Assembly: GCA_036785705.1 (NCBI GenBank)
Contig: JAWUZG010000973.1
Location: 1 to 64,000, forward strand
Length of the DNA: 64,000 nucleotides
Source: Acanthornis magna
Lineage: Eukaryota; Chordata; Aves; Passeriformes; Acanthizidae
Direction: 5' to 3'
Shown: in pieces, positions 63,901 through 64,000 of the stretch
Layout: each line of letters begins with the position of its first letter
Numbering within the stretch: position 1 is the first letter of the stretch
Made by a program: the position numbers and the translations under genes
The notes under the pieces: model-generated
The model's database searches: none
Told to the model about the DNA's origin: nothing
The model's input: the letters and a program-made list of their open reading frames with translations, nothing else

Positions 63901-64000
63901 CAAAATGTGAGACTGGGATGGGCCAAGGGCAAACTGCTACACACGTGCACAGCAAAAGAGAACGGGACAAAGTTGTACCTCGGAGTGCCTTGGTGGCAAC
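60938..64000. other. Noncoding block to the end of the window
   Basis: AT-rich, no recognised transposon, no exon I would defend. Open frames reach 110 codons (62517-62849, minus) without splice support or protein-like character. Confidence 0.55.

Noticed and set aside
1..64000. tRNA genes, rRNA, CRISPR arrays, prokaryotic operons or integrated viral genes
   Set aside because: Looked for tRNA B-box motifs, regularly spaced repeats, retroviral-type long frames and closely packed co-directional genes. None was seen.

Overview
The window looks like bird nuclear DNA. It is AT-rich and CpG-poor, has almost no long open frames, and is sprinkled with short, decayed CR1 retroposon fragments ending in the avian 3' signature (ATTCTATGATTCT or its complement). 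There are no operons, ribosome binding sites, rRNA or tRNA genes, CRISPR arrays or prokaryotic mobile elements. The best reading is a long stretch of introns and/or intergenic DNA. Species cannot be named from what is here. Nearly all open frames of 60-184 codons are what chance gives in 64 kb of such DNA, or antisense shadows of CR1.

The most informative content is a possible + strand gene of small exons in very large introns. Three candidates, 33380-33493 (114 nt), 40838-40957 (120 nt) and 43036-43077 (42 nt), each have a strong pyrimidine-tract acceptor, a GT donor and an open frame. All begin with the last base of a codon and end after two bases, so they join in frame in the order seen and give 92 codons of protein-like sequence. 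I do not recognise the protein. A fourth candidate, 60864-60937 (74 nt), is on the same strand but cannot follow 43077 directly, because the phases differ. Several weaker or very short splice-framed segments (7, 9 and 24 nt, and others) are listed as leads only.

Repeats, left to right: a CR1 3' tip at 5.4 kb (+) and another at 6.7 kb (-); an old CR1 piece at 12.6-12.9 kb (-) followed by a clearer one at 13.2-13.3 kb (+); a young 157-bp tandem duplication at 14310-14623; a mixed CR1 cluster with an apparent MIR-type SINE relic at 34.0-34.7 kb; a CR1 tip at 47.4 kb; a TTCC microsatellite at 47.7 kb; the longest CR1 copy (about 680 bp, -) at 49.7-50.4 kb with a further piece at 50.6-50.7 kb; and a second MIR-like relic at 60.2-60.3 kb (-).

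Two AT-rich stretches without repeats, 48.78-48.97 kb and 49.27-49.60 kb, carry an exact octamer site, homeodomain-type cores and perfect palindromes. They have the look of conserved noncoding (enhancer-like) DNA, as does a smaller patch at 54.55-54.64 kb. That is inference from texture and motifs only. I saw no evidence for a novel multi-gene system. The main open question is the identity of the gene whose exons lie here.
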